NCBI RefSeq assembly: GCF_013409995.1
Contig: NZ_JACCBX010000008.1
Location: forward strand, 43,797-107,796
Direction of reading: 5' to 3'
Length of the DNA stretch: 64,000 nt
Origin: Neobacillus driksii
GTDB lineage: Bacteria > Bacillota > Bacilli > Bacillales > Cytobacillaceae
Shown in pieces: positions 1-9,186 of this stretch. A program made the position numbers and the translations under genes. The notes below the pieces were generated by a model that was not told the DNA's origin, did no database searches, and was given only the letters and a program-made list of their open reading frames with translations. Positions within the stretch are counted from its first letter, which is position 1; every line of letters starts with the position of its first letter.

Positions 1-382
1 AATTCGGATAACCATTTGGTAAATCTGAAATTTCTAACAATGGAAAACGTCCAGGTTCATATGTGGTAGAGGTTAAACCGATATCCGCGGTTCCATTAGC
101 CACTCCATCAAACATATTATCTGCTTCAAGTAACGTTCCACCAAAAAACATATCCACCTCTACTTTCCCATCGGTTCTCTTCTCCAATTCCTCTGCCCAT
201 TTTTTCATTTGAACAGCCGGAAATGTATTATCTGGTGCAAAAAAGGCATAAGATAGAGTAATCTTTTCGCCATCCCCGCCACCTGAAGAACTGCTTGAAC
301 TACATGCCCCTAAAAAGGCAACCATGGCTACACTTAGTGATATCAAGGCTAGTTTCATTCCAAACTTTCTTTTATACGTCAT
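1..382 (-). CDS. dctP: TRAP transporter solute-binding lipoprotein DctP (partial)
   Basis: Periplasmic-type solute receptor of a tripartite ATP-independent (TRAP) transporter; in a Gram-positive it is lipid-anchored outside the membrane and hands a carboxylate to the DctQM permease. The gene runs off the left edge, so only about 127 N-terminal codons are seen. They show a lysine-rich start, a hydrophobic stretch and a lipobox LGAC followed by a serine/glycine linker, then a DctP-like sequence with the motif FFGGTLLEADNM typical of the family. The start at 382 has an AGGAGATGAAGGT leader. It lies 77 bases downstream of dctM and is probably the last gene of the dctQ-dctM-dctP unit. The ligand cannot be told from this fragment. 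Confidence 0.9.
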   Translation of the reverse strand, partial: MTYKRKFGMKLALISLSVAMVAFLGACSSSSSSGGGDGEKITLSYAFFAPDNTFPAVQMKKWAEELEKRTDGKVEVDMFFGGTLLEADNMFDGVANGTADIGLTSTTYEPGRFPLLEISDLPNGYPN

Positions 383-459
383 ACCTTCATCTCCTCTTAT
401 TTATCTATGAAACTAAAACTCTTTTCCCCTTATCCATCATGCAGGTCAGACGATTCATC

Positions 460-1749
460 CTAAAGAATAAACGTCACGATTTGCGGGAATAGAATGAGCA
501 AACCAATAAACACAAAATATGGAATAAGAAAATAGGATGTTCCTCTAAAAATAGTCGTGATTGGTGTAGTAGGTGTTAACCCTTGGACGACAAATACATT
601 TACTCCTACTGGTGGAGTGATCGCGCCGAGACTCGTTACGACACAAAGGACGATGGCAAACCAAATCGGATCGTATCCTAAAGCTAGCACTGTAGGATAG
701 AATATCGGTAAGGCAATGGTTAAGAAGCCCATTGCATCCATAAGCGCTCCACCAATGATAAAGATGAAAAGAATGGCAAGGAGTATAACGACAGGAGGCA
801 CGGCCAATTCACTCACCCATTCCGCCACATCAAAAGGCATTCTCGTAATCGCTAAGAACCGTCCAAACACCATCGCCCCAACAATGAGCATCCATACCAT
901 AATCGATGAACGTAACGTACTTGCGATTGATTCCTTAAAGTTCTTCCACGTTAATTTACGCATAATAAGAGCAAGAACAATGGAACCAAAGGCACCAAAG
1001 GCAGCTGATTCTGTTGGTGTAAACCAACCTAAGAACAGACCGCCAATAACAAATACAAATAAAATGCCAATTGGAATGACTCCTTTTAATGAACGAATCC
1101 GTTCTTTCATATTCGTCTTTTCCCCAGCAGGGCCAAGATTCGGATCTTTCCAACAAATAAACACAATCGTCAAAATCAATAAAATGGTTAATAGAATTCC
1201 CGGAACAATACTCGTTAAAAATAAATCTCGTACCGATTGCTCCATCTGTAACGCTAATACGATTAACACCGTACTAGGTGGGATAATAACGCCTAACGTT
1301 CCTCCTGTAGCGATACTACCAGTACTTAGGGCTTTATTATAGTTATATTTGTTCAATTCTGGTAACGCCATCGTTCCAATCGTAGCGGCTGTTGCAGAGT
1401 TAGAACCACTAATAGAACCAAAGACAGCACTCGCTAACATCGTAGTACTTGCCATCCCGCCTCTGTGATGACCTACCCATGTATAGGCCGAATAAAAGAG
1501 CTTTTCTGCAATTCCTGTTCGGTATACCACTTCACCCATTAAGATGAACAAAGGAATAACGCTTAAGGAATAACTCGTAAACTGACTCCATAAATCAGCA
1601 CTTAGTACATTGTTGGCTGCCTTAGGAGAAGCTGCCAAGATTAACCCAACATACCCGACAATAAACATCGCAAAACTAATCGGCATGCGAAGAAACATCA
1701 ACACAAACATAATGATAATTCCGATGATGGATAATAATATTGGATCCAT
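460..1749 (-). CDS. dctM: TRAP transporter large permease DctM
   Basis: Large membrane subunit that carries substrate transport driven by a sodium or proton gradient. About 429 residues, the normal length, with a long series of hydrophobic segments and family motifs such as GSISGSNSATAATIG near residues 110-125 and GVIIPPS near 155. The ATG at 1749 is chosen because GGAAGGAGTGACAG precedes it; the open frame extends 15 codons further upstream but runs into dctQ. It starts 5 bases after the dctQ stop, so the two are translationally close and encode one permease complex. No damage seen. Confidence 0.93.
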   Translation of the reverse strand: MDPILLSIIGIIIMFVLMFLRMPISFAMFIVGYVGLILAASPKAANNVLSADLWSQFTSYSLSVIPLFILMGEVVYRTGIAEKLFYSAYTWVGHHRGGMASTTMLASAVFGSISGSNSATAATIGTMALPELNKYNYNKALSTGSIATGGTLGVIIPPSTVLIVLALQMEQSVRDLFLTSIVPGILLTILLILTIVFICWKDPNLGPAGEKTNMKERIRSLKGVIPIGILFVFVIGGLFLGWFTPTESAAFGAFGSIVLALIMRKLTWKNFKESIASTLRSSIMVWMLIVGAMVFGRFLAITRMPFDVAEWVSELAVPPVVILLAILFIFIIGGALMDAMGFLTIALPIFYPTVLALGYDPIWFAIVLCVVTSLGAITPPVGVNVFVVQGLTPTTPITTIFRGTSYFLIPYFVFIGLLILFPQIVTFIL

Positions 1750-1753
1750 TCTG

Positions 1754-2317
1754 TCACTCCTTCCAAATGAAGATCGTTTCTTTAATGATGGCAAGAACTA
1801 TCCCAATGAATCCAAATGAACATAGTTGGACAATAGGATAAAATGGAATTCGCAAGGTTTCAGATACCACTCCGCTCCCCATCATATTCAACCCATGCTG
1901 GAATATAAGCCATCCAGCTACGAGAAAAAATAGGGCACTCACGATATTCACAAGGGTGTGAATGATCTTACTGACCATTTCGGGGAATTTGTTAATCAAC
2001 AGATCAATAAATACATGACTTTTATGCAATTGTGCATACCCAAGTGCAAAAATACCTGAAATCGCTCCAAGCCAAGTGGCTATCTCCACGGTTCCAGCAA
2101 AAGGATCTGAAAACATCCGTTTGATGGCATTAAAAACAATTAATAGCATTAATAAGACAACTGCTGCACCTGCAATCCATGCCAAAGCCTCATTCATCTT
2201 ATCGATCATGGTAAAAAATAGATTGATAGATTTTGCTTTTGTCTTTTTAATGGTTTGATCATATACAGTCACTTTTGCCTGATCATCTATGACTGGAATT
2301 GATTGATCCCTATCCAT
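1754..2317 (-). CDS. dctQ: TRAP transporter small permease DctQ
   Basis: Small membrane subunit of the TRAP transporter, 187 residues, with four predicted hydrophobic helices beginning near residue 40. The sequence around WLGAISGIFALGYAQLHKSHVFIDL matches the family pattern in which a helix is followed by a conserved H-V-x-ID segment. The ATG at 2317 is preferred to the GTG six bases upstream because GGAGG lies seven bases before it. The N-terminal 35 residues are polar and longer than in many DctQ proteins. First gene of the dctQ-dctM-dctP unit; no clear promoter was identified in the leader. Confidence 0.88.
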   Translation of the reverse strand: MDRDQSIPVIDDQAKVTVYDQTIKKTKAKSINLFFTMIDKMNEALAWIAGAAVVLLMLLIVFNAIKRMFSDPFAGTVEIATWLGAISGIFALGYAQLHKSHVFIDLLINKFPEMVSKIIHTLVNIVSALFFLVAGWLIFQHGLNMMGSGVVSETLRIPFYPIVQLCSFGFIGIVLAIIKETIFIWKE

Positions 2318-2531
2318 TCTCACACCTCCATGTATATTGTTTTATGCTTTTTTATCAGGAAAGACGCTTATCACAATCCTTCCTTCTCAATTCAATATCT
2401 TCGATTTTCACCACTACTTGCGATCTCCTTATTTTTCCAACAAGGAAAATGGACGGCCGATGGACGCTTCTAATCGGAAATAGCGATTCTTCCTTTGACT
2501 TTTTATCAAAAAATTCAATCTAGTTTAGCAA

Positions 2532-2931
2532 GCTCACCATTTCAGGTGTAGCATGTTAGCTATTGCTACTGTATCCCCTCTGATGCCCTGATCTGCCTTG
2601 CGAAATGTTTCGTTAAGGCCAATGGCCCTAATTTCGACGCACAATAGTAGGCACCCGAAGTTAATGGCCCTGCTTGTCCTCTGAAAGAGGAAATATTTAT
2701 AATTCGGCCACTGTTTTGTTCTTTCATCATCTTCAACACATTTTGAGAATAGTAAAACGTTCCGCCAAAATTGACGGATAATAGATGATTCTAATCTTCT
2801 GTTGTAATGTCTTCGATCAATGTTTCTTTACGAACACCTATGTTAGTGACTAAAACATCAATTCTTCCCCATTTTTCTAAAATGATATGGATACAGTTTT
2901 TAATCGAATCCACATCAAAGACCTCTACGGT
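2532..2931 (-). pseudogene. Remnant of short-chain dehydrogenase/reductase
   Basis: Reverse-strand translation gives the middle and C-terminal half of an SDR: WGRIDVLVTN, then a stop (TAG, most simply from a tryptophan codon) in TTED*NHLLSVNFGGTF, then SGRIINISSF and the catalytic Y-x3-K region AYYCASKLGPLALTKHFAR, followed by a frameshift. The Rossmann glycine motif at the N-terminus is missing: the fragment joins directly to a flavin-reductase fragment upstream. The gene is dead, with an N-terminal deletion, a stop and a frameshift. What it reduced is unknown. Confidence 0.8.
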
Positions 2932-2932
2932 T

Positions 2933-3074
2933 AAAAATGAGTGGAGGATCAAGTGAGAGGGATGAAAAAAGCATTTGCTGTTAGGCCTATTAGCTGTCCC
3001 TTACTTTGTGTGGTTATGACTGTCACACCTTTTGCAAATTGACTAAGCGTATTTCTAAAAAAAAGAGCATTGGA
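2933..3074 (-). pseudogene. Remnant of HpaC-like flavin reductase
   Basis: Minus-strand translation reads NTLSQFAKGVTVITT and GLTANAFF, then after a one-base shift in a T-run SSLSLDPPLIF. This is the N-terminal half of the flavin reductase-like domain found in reductase components of two-component monooxygenases (family pattern FATGVTVVTT...GLTANSF...SLDPPL). The rest is deleted and the fragment continues into SDR sequence. It is in frame with the short luciferase-like fragment upstream of it, apparently by a deletion. Confidence 0.72.
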
Positions 3075-3137
3075 TTGGCTAGGTGGTTTCTTGTATTATT
3101 CTGGGTTTTGCATTTCGGCATAGATTCCTAATTTCAT
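3075..3137 (-). pseudogene. N-terminal fragment of luciferase-like (LLM) flavin monooxygenase
   Basis: Starts with an ATG at 3137 preceded by TAGGAGGATGAAAGAAT and reads MKLGIYAEMQNPE, a stop, then YKKPPSQ. This is the typical N-terminus of LLM-class flavin-dependent oxidoreductases (MKFGIFAEMQNP...). Only about 20 codons survive before the sequence passes into the flavin-reductase fragment. Together with its two neighbours it looks like the residue of a degraded oxidation operon, next to a carboxylate transporter. Confidence 0.65.
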
Positions 3138-4233
3138 ATTCTTTCATCCTCCTAAAATTGAATGGATCTTTCTTTTTGTTGCAATTGATAGAATTTTTAC
3201 AATCTTCTTTATTTTCTGTCCATGTTTGAATTATAGTTTAACCATTCTTCTTAATCAATTACCGATTCGGTTGGAATTTTTTGTTTTTACTACCTTATTC
3301 AGACTGTAAAATATGGGAACGGTACTCAAATTCCCCTAATTAATACCAACTCACAAAACTTTGAGTATAGTTTTCTAATTTTTATTTTGTTAGAAGTAAT
3401 TGAAAGAATTAGAACTTGGAAACGGATAAGTTAGGGCTGTTTATTCTTAGATCAAAATATGAGGAGGATTCAAATGTTTTTTACACAAAAAAGACGATTA
3501 AACTGCTTATTAATAAAAAAACGTAAGCCCGAACTATAAAAAATAAGCGCACCTTTCCGGTACGCATCACAAATAGCCGTATATCATGATTTTTTTAATC
3601 AAATATACGGCTTATACTGGGCGGAAACTGTGTAAGTTAACGTGTCAATCACCGGTAACAATCACCGGTTCAATCACCGTCAAACCCTTGTGAGAGTAAG
3701 AACGTTGGCGGGACTGCGTCATTCTTTCTTCGGTAATATCATTAGTCGTGAATGGTCAAGTACTGCACCTTATCAGAGACAGGGGTAGGCTCGGAAAGAT
3801 TACTAATCCTTTAAATGTGTTTGACAGCAGCCACCTCGAAAAATATAGAAAAATAACCTCCTATTAGGGCGTCTAGTCAGGATTCGAACCATTCTAGTGA
3901 ATATAATAAAAAATCCACTGTCTCGAGTGTGAAAAAAGATTTGAGAGTGCCCAGAAAAATTAAAATACTTATAACGTTCGAATGGATATTAGTTACTCCG
4001 GTTGAGTTTTAAAAACAATACTGAATTTGCTAAATATCTAAACAAACATATCGAAGCAGTGATAATTGAAAAATAAACTACATTTTCTGAGAGTGATTTT
4101 ATAGCATTTTGTAAATTATTTGAAACTTCTTATGTAAGGTGAAAAAATCACGGCAATAAATTTTATTTCTTGTATTGACAAATTCATTTCAAAGGGTTGT
4201 GTTATTTCCATCTTAAGAAGGAGTGATATAAAC
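3138..4233. other. Gene-poor stretch with a hairpin, a short triplet repeat and possible decayed coding sequence
   Basis: No intact gene. Seen here: an imperfect inverted repeat at 3575-3612 (AGCCGTATAT...ATATACGGCT); just before it a short motif at 3541-3565 resembling the hairpin repeats near 53.96 kb; three near-tandem copies of CAATCACCGGT starting at 3646, 3659 and 3671; and a plus-strand frame at about 4005-4141 with one internal TAA that reads like coding sequence (NTEFAKYLNKHIEAV, then SESDFIAFCKLFETSY) but was not recognised. Confidence 0.5.
3575..3612. repeat. Imperfect inverted repeat (hairpin)
   Basis: AGCCGTATAT at 3575-3584 pairs with ATATACGGCT at 3603-3612, with further pairing of GAT and ATC around a T-rich loop. 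It is not placed directly behind a recognisable gene and has no clear T-run after the stem, so it is recorded as a structure rather than a terminator. Confidence 0.55.
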
Positions 4234-4446
4234 ATGAACATGATTTTTGCAATCTGGAAAGTTGGACAACCACAAACCTACAAAGGAATTACCATTGACA
4301 ACATCGTTATCCCTACTACAGGGGACTTAGTAAAGGACATAGAGACGCTAGGCGTAGTAGTGACACAGTTACCAGATAATTCGGGTATTCTGGACAGAGT
4401 ATCTCGATTAAAAGGCCCTCTACCAGAGAAGCACATTTCCTACTAG
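4234..4446 (+). CDS. Small protein of unknown function, 70 aa
   Basis: Not recognised. A plus-strand frame with a strong leader (AAGAAGGAGTGATATAAAC) and ATG start, which makes translation likely although it stands alone among minus-strand genes and debris. The product is soluble-looking, without a signal peptide or membrane segment. An imperfect inverted repeat ACACAAC-GCAA-GTTGTGT lies about 55 bases downstream (4500-4517) but lacks a clear T-run. It could also be the intact N-terminus of a larger broken gene; no continuation was seen in the following frame. Confidence 0.5.
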   Translation: MNMIFAIWKVGQPQTYKGITIDNIVIPTTGDLVKDIETLGVVVTQLPDNSGILDRVSRLKGPLPEKHISY

Positions 4447-4882
4447 CATAAATTAATAACGACGTTCTGGCGAATAAAGCGAACTCCCCTTCTCTTCTAA
4501 CACAACGCAAGTTGTGTTGGTAGGAGGATCGAATAAAGTGCAGCACGTTCCATGGCTCGAGGACTTCTCCCCTAAGTACTTCATCTACCCTAGGAATTTT
4601 ATGAAGTTATTTTAAGCCATAAGGAAACTCGCTCCTTGAAACTTGCATACTGGAGCGGGTCATACTATATAACTTGGAACAAATATGAATTGGACTGAAT
4701 TAAGCGCTGGCAACTTTTAGTATAATTTGGCTTGGTGAATCGATTGAAATAAGGGTAAATCCACCTTGGATTAACACACCTTACTTTAAGTAAACCCTTT
4801 CACGTTCTTCTAATAAGAAAGAAAATGTCTTAATTACAAATACGATTATATGAAATCTCATCGACAAATTGGCATTAGCAAA
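4447..4882. other. Intergenic stretch, no gene recognised
   Basis: Apart from the small inverted repeat at 4500-4517 nothing could be assigned. The short open frames here have no convincing ribosome binding site. Confidence 0.4.
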
Positions 4883-5677
4883 TTACTGAAGTATCTCGTT
4901 TATAAATTCTATGACTTGCTCATTCTTAAGATAGTTTTCGTGGTTCACACCATCGAATATCTTTATGTGTGCATTTGCAAAACAATCTTTTACTTTATAC
5001 TGCAGGCTTGCATTTAGCGTTTTATCTGAATTTGAGCCGATTATGTAGGTATTCAAATTAGCATTTTGAGCATAATCAATCAGTCTAATATCATTTGATA
5101 TAAACACTTTGGCAGGTCCCCAGAAAATCGGAATAATCTTGTTATATAAATCCGATAAATCACGATATGCCGCCATAAGAATAAGGCTATCGCAATTTCT
5201 AACACTTGCAAGATAAGCAGCTATTCCTGCTCCGTAACTATGTCCCATAACAACTATATTTTTATTAGGATAATTAATCTTTGTCCAATCATATAAATCT
5301 ATTGCAGTATTCTGCATTGATTTTAAATTCATTTTGCCTTTACTGTTCTGACTTCCATAGAAATCAGCAGATATAAATGGACAATAAAATTTTCCACCAA
5401 AGGATCCGACAGAATTAAAAGCAATATAATTTGAACCGCCAAAAAATAGAATAATATTATCAGATTCACTTAGAAGATTATAACCATAACCCGACAGTTT
5501 TTCGCTAAACTGAATATACTCAGGGTTAAAGTCATTCTCTTCCATTTTCTTTGCACCTTTATAAAAGGAATAGCTTATTGTCTGCATTACGAAGTTACAC
5601 CCAAAGCCAACAACCAAAACCCACATCAATATTTTTAAAATACTTCTAAATAGTTCCATCATACTTTTATCTACCAT
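4883..5677 (-). CDS. Membrane-anchored alpha/beta hydrolase
   Basis: Probable serine hydrolase of the alpha/beta fold. About 264 residues: an N-terminal hydrophobic segment (ILMWVLVVGFGCNFV) that should anchor it in the membrane, a core containing the oxyanion-region motif IILFFGGSNY, the nucleophile elbow VVMGHSYGAG, a likely acidic residue in IIGSNSDKT and a histidine in FDGVNHENYL near the C-terminus. The spacing fits small lipase/peptidase-like hydrolases of the BAAT/S33 kind. Start uncertain: the frame opens with a GTG at 5722 lacking a good site; the ATG at 5677, behind TAGGAACTTGG, is preferred. Substrate unknown. It stands alone. Confidence 0.75.
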   Translation of the reverse strand: MVDKSMMELFRSILKILMWVLVVGFGCNFVMQTISYSFYKGAKKMEENDFNPEYIQFSEKLSGYGYNLLSESDNIILFFGGSNYIAFNSVGSFGGKFYCPFISADFYGSQNSKGKMNLKSMQNTAIDLYDWTKINYPNKNIVVMGHSYGAGIAAYLASVRNCDSLILMAAYRDLSDLYNKIIPIFWGPAKVFISNDIRLIDYAQNANLNTYIIGSNSDKTLNASLQYKVKDCFANAHIKIFDGVNHENYLKNEQVIEFINEILQ

Positions 5678-5792
5678 CCTCACCAAGTTCCTATTTATCT
5701 GCCTATTGTATAACCCCCTCACTTTTCAATATTAATGTGCAAGAATCCTCGGTTTTTTGTATATTTCTTTTAGAATATTAATTGGAATAGGC

Positions 5793-6306
5793 TTATTTTA
5801 AGAATATACTTTGTTTATTTATTTGCAGTTGACTTGATGTCAGTTGAATGATTAATTCCTCGACTGCCGATACGCTTGCCACAAAACAAATTATATACAT
5901 CAATAGAGATATCGAAACAAAGGGAAGCATTATAGGAAATATGATTCCTGTAAATTTATTTCCGTAAGTGTGAAGGATTGCGAAGGTTTTTTAGCGCTAC
6001 CACCATAGATACTAATCTGATAAAAATAATTGAAATAATCCAAATGACGATTTCGGCTTTAGGATTTACGATTGGATAGAGTAGAACAAATAATACCACT
6101 GTCATAACCATGTCAGCCATAGAATCAAGCCTTTCTCCAAGACTGCTAGTTTTCCCAGTTCTTCTTGCAATAAACCCATCCATAATATCACTGAAGCCAC
6201 AAAAAATATATATGGCATAAAAGGATGCACTTAACGGTTGAACAAAAAGCAAAAATAAAGAAAAAATGATTCTGCTAAACGATAAGCAATTTGGCATTGC
6301 TTTCAT
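5793..6306 (-). pseudogene. CDP-alcohol phosphatidyltransferase, frameshifted
   Basis: Membrane enzyme family that joins a CDP-linked lipid to an alcohol (phospholipid synthesis). The first part carries the complete signature D-x2-DG-x2-AR-x8-G-x3-D-x3-D (SDIMDGFIARRTG...LGERLDSMAD) and hydrophobic helices. The frame ends early at 5956, but the other frame immediately continues with FAILHTYGNKFTGIIFPIML, the usual C-terminal helix region, to a TAA at 5793. A run of six A (on the coding strand, about 5983-5988) is the likely place: one A fewer restores the frame. The ATG at 6306 (MKAMPNCLSFSRI) matches the usual N-terminus. Either a real mutation or a homopolymer sequencing error. Confidence 0.8.
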
Positions 6307-6510
6307 CAACTTCCCGGGGCACGAAGCTGCTAAGATTAAGCAAACCAATCACATCTAATCACCCTTTGTATTTTTTATTTCTTCATTCGAGTTCAATCCT
6401 GCCTGATACTTGAATAAGAAAAAGCGAATATAACCACCAAAAATGCGTTATTTCCAGGGATTAACGCACTTTAAAATACATAACTAAAAGATTTCTTCTT
6501 AATGTTTTTG

Positions 6511-7368
6511 CTAATAAAGAGCCGGCTTATTGTATTGCAACTCAGTGATTTCTAACTCAAACCAATTAAATTCTCCATCTTCCTCAAACCAAGTAACAGC
6601 AGACTTACTTGGTATTCGTATGCCGTCAAATTCTTTAAATTCCTTATTTATTCCTCCCCAATCACTTAAGATGTATCTTCCATTAACTTCTTTATATCTT
6701 TTTCCCACGAACTGGAGAATGTCTCCTTTTTCATTAAAATGAAATACGCCAGAGACTGATAGACCTTCATGTTCCATTGTTGCTTTAGCGGAGTTTCGAT
6801 CAATTTTTTCCCACTTTATATGAGGACTTAGTGCTGCAGTTGGAAACCACATCATTTCAGCAAGGTAACGCATCATTGTACTGGAATCCATTTCAGGATC
6901 CTCTGAATACACAACAGGGAATAAAGAGAGGAGTTTTATTTTCATCTTCCCTTTTCCAGCTTTAAAAGTATCCATTCCTGACAAATCAACCAAAGGTGCC
7001 ATTTTAACATCCGCTATCCAAACAAACCCCGGTTCTTCGACTGTAAAGTATTGCTCTGCCTTAGATGGCATCCATGGACCATTTTGTTTTATTCTCATCT
7101 TTCCCTCTTGTTTGAGGCGAACGGTTTTTATTCTTTCTTTTCCAATTACATTGGAATTCGTTAACCAATTTTTCACTGGATACGGTAGGTCTTTAATGTC
7201 ATCTTTATCAATTGTTTTTGTCCTCTCTCCCTCAATACCATTAAATAGACTAATAACTTCTTTTTCTGCACCCTTTAAAAACAAAACCTTGGCTATTCTA
7301 GAGATTGCAACCGATAAAAATAGGATTAAGGCGATAACAATTAATAATACGATTATCCATTTTGGCAT
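6511..7368 (-). CDS. DUF6544/DUF6920-type membrane-anchored protein
   Basis: About 285 residues with one N-terminal transmembrane helix (IIVLLIVIALILFLSVAIS) followed by a soluble domain that resembles a widespread uncharacterised family (DUF6544 or DUF6920 in current naming, from memory). Recognisable conserved pieces are KTVRLKQEGKMR, WMPSKAEQYFTVEEPGFVW, MMRYLAEMMWFPTAALSP and IRIPSKSAVTWF. No catalytic role is established for the family. The gene stands alone, with ATG at 7368 next to an AAGAAAGAAGGGTCACC leader. Confidence 0.75.
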   Translation of the reverse strand: MPKWIIVLLIVIALILFLSVAISRIAKVLFLKGAEKEVISLFNGIEGERTKTIDKDDIKDLPYPVKNWLTNSNVIGKERIKTVRLKQEGKMRIKQNGPWMPSKAEQYFTVEEPGFVWIADVKMAPLVDLSGMDTFKAGKGKMKIKLLSLFPVVYSEDPEMDSSTMMRYLAEMMWFPTAALSPHIKWEKIDRNSAKATMEHEGLSVSGVFHFNEKGDILQFVGKRYKEVNGRYILSDWGGINKEFKEFDGIRIPSKSAVTWFEEDGEFNWFELEITELQYNKPALY

Positions 7369-7610
7369 GGTGACCCTTCTTTCTTAAGCGGGTGTATTTT
7401 GCTATATTCTTTTTAGACCTAGAAGAACCAATTTTTCTTGAAATCACTCTCTATGTAATTTCTTTGTCGCCTTATTAATTGTCACTAAGCAGAAGATCAT
7501 ATTGATAGGGACTAATTCAGTGATCACACGCTTCACATTTAACTTTTCTTGGGCACCATCTTGGGTTAGTGGGTCTTAAAAAAGTTACTTGTTAATATTA
7601 AAATTTTAAA
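7369..7610. other. Intergenic stretch with a possible coding remnant
   Basis: A minus-strand frame of about 43 codons between stops (about 7453-7580) reads DPLTQDGAQEKLNVKRVI and ITELVPINMIFCLVTI. It has no start codon with a ribosome binding site and was not recognised, so it is noted as possible debris only. Confidence 0.3.
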
Positions 7611-8078
7611 TTATTTATTGTTGGTGTAGTGCTCTATAACAGATGGGAGAAGAGTAATAGATTGAATTATAAGTCCCAGGAATATGTAGAAAACGTGAAT
7701 AAACGCTACTCCTTGTATCATATACAATTCGACCGTAATCCAAATGATTAAGATAAAACCGAGGTACAACGAACTATTCCATGACCAATGTGTTTCTTTA
7801 TAGAGTCTGAGTTTTTCAGCGGTTTTTAATGGCTTTTCAGAGATAAGGAAAATTGCAGTGATTAGTGGGAGAATGCCCAATCCAACAAATAGTATAAGTC
7901 CAGGGATGAGAAAATTATTAAAGGGGCTATTTTGTAACATCTTCAAAGGCATTGACAAAATCGAACCATCAGGAGAAACAATCAATACACCTCCACCAAA
8001 AAGAGCACCTATTCCAAGAAAAATGTGTAAAAAAATTAACAAATGACACGCAAAAGACTTCTGTTGTTTCACAATCAT
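7611..8078 (-). CDS. Small integral membrane protein, unknown
   Basis: About 155 residues with four hydrophobic segments (about residues 14-37, 55-78, 101-119 and 122-145), so an integral membrane protein of unknown role. The ATG at 8078 is preferred because CAGGAG lies eight bases upstream; the ATG nine bases earlier overlaps that site. No family was recognised with confidence. Single gene, no obvious partners. Confidence 0.65.
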   Translation of the reverse strand: MIVKQQKSFACHLLIFLHIFLGIGALFGGGVLIVSPDGSILSMPLKMLQNSPFNNFLIPGLILFVGLGILPLITAIFLISEKPLKTAEKLRLYKETHWSWNSSLYLGFILIIWITVELYMIQGVAFIHVFYIFLGLIIQSITLLPSVIEHYTNNK

Positions 8079-8162
8079 TAGAATCATCTCCTGAAAGATT
8101 GTGTTATCAGATTAATTTTACAATATTTCAAAAATTTCAAGATAGTAAGTTATGGAGGAACT

Positions 8163-8374
8163 GTGAATATTCTTAGGGGTGGCACCTTTATTAAAGGCAA
8201 CATGTATTCAAGATTCTCAGGTATCCGTTCTACCAACAAAGCAATCAATCAGGCTTTTTCAAACCACTGGTGTTTTGGTGTTGTTTTTTCCTCAGATCAC
8301 TTTGCAAATTTTCTAATCCACTTAGCATTCTTAACTAAACTTTTTTCCAACTTTTTATCAATTTTATTGCTCAT
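8163..8374 (-). pseudogene. Possible decayed small gene
   Basis: From an ATG at 8374 the minus strand reads MSNKIDKKLEKSLVKNAK, then WIRKFAK and a TGA; the same frame continues as SEEKTTPKHQWFEKA, a second TGA, then LIALLVERIPENLEYML. Both stops sit where a tryptophan codon would give a smooth sequence, suggesting two G-to-A changes. The family was not recognised. Alternatively only a 25-residue peptide is made. Confidence 0.35.
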
Positions 8375-8454
8375 ATTATATACCTAACCTCAATACCTAT
8401 ATATACTTACTAATCATTTATGGTAAAATAGTATTCCTTGGCAGGGGCATTTAA

Positions 8455-8490
8455 AGAGCGAGTTGGCAACTTATGACCAACTCGCTTTTA
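8455..8490 (+). terminator. Rho-independent terminator
   Basis: Perfect 10-bp stem AGCGAGTTGG / CCAACTCGCT at 8457-8486 followed by TTTTA. No plus-strand gene was recognised immediately upstream, so what it ends is unclear; it may be a relic. Confidence 0.65.
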
Positions 8491-8778
8491 TCTTTATGAG
8501 GTGATTCTAAAGATAAGTGTCAGGCACCTTCTATTTTGGATGCATCAACTATTTAAATGCAACCAACTTTTCTTTCATTTCACTAGGAATTTAGATTCGT
8601 GTCTTATGAATAAAGCGGCTTTTTTCTTAGGTTATACTCCTCAACTTACCTCACAGTTAATTCAAAAAGAAGCAGCGATGCCTTGCTTAGGGATCACCGC
8701 CATTAGTTAAAAATGATTAAGAGTATACTCCTACTAATATTTAGTTCCATTGAAATCAGAAATTTTAAAAATTTTTAT

Positions 8779-8979
8779 TCATCTTTTAAATGTAATAAGT
8801 TGCTTTGCAATTACCCACGGTACCTCTGGGTACTGTTGTTCCAAGTGCATCTGTAAATACCCTACTTTATTTTCAATTTGCAAATCAATCCAGTAAGGAT
8901 CTACCACATAAAAGATACTAAAAGAAATCAGATAAACAACAGACAATCCCTGAATAATTTTCCTCCATTCATTTTCCTC
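8779..8979 (-). pseudogene. Coding remnant with one membrane segment
   Basis: A minus-strand frame without an ATG reads WRKIIQGLSVVYLISFSIF, then YVVDPYWIDLQIENKVGYL and a C-terminal part ending at a TGA. It has the look of a small single-pass membrane protein (one N-terminal helix, then a polar part with DPYWID). Upstream of the first codons a TGA closes the frame and no alternative start with a site is visible, so the N-terminus is probably lost. Family not recognised. Confidence 0.4.
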
Positions 8980-9171
8980 TCAAAATGAAGATACCGATAA
9001 ATAGACAAATTACCAGACATTTCTTCCGGTTTTAATACCGTTGTGGATTCCAATTTTCTGAAAGGTTTTTAACTAAGAGAGTCAAATTGTTTGAATATTT
9101 TTAAAAAAACACAAATTTTCCTAAAAAAAACCTATGCTAAATAATTTTTTAGACTTTTATAATTAAAATCA

Positions 9172-9186
9172 TTGGAAACGTTTACA
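9172..9186 (+). promoter_or_regulatory. cre site (CcpA operator)
   Basis: TTGGAAACGTTTACA fits every fixed position of the B. subtilis cre consensus WTGNAANCGNWNNCW. It lies about 90 bases before the start of the secreted hydrolase gene, a position suited to catabolite control. Direction of the effect depends on the promoter position, which is not resolved. Confidence 0.7.

Noticed and set aside
716..1342. Long plus-strand open frame inside dctM
   Set aside because: It is antisense to a clear transporter gene and has no coding features of its own.
8163..8387. Plus-strand 74-aa frame
   Set aside because: No ribosome binding site or family; the opposite strand looks more like former coding sequence.
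8500..8710. Plus-strand 69-aa frame after the terminator near 8.47 kb
   Set aside because: Despite an AGGTGATTCTAAAG-like leader upstream, the frame has no recognisable domain and sits in gene debris; support is too weak.
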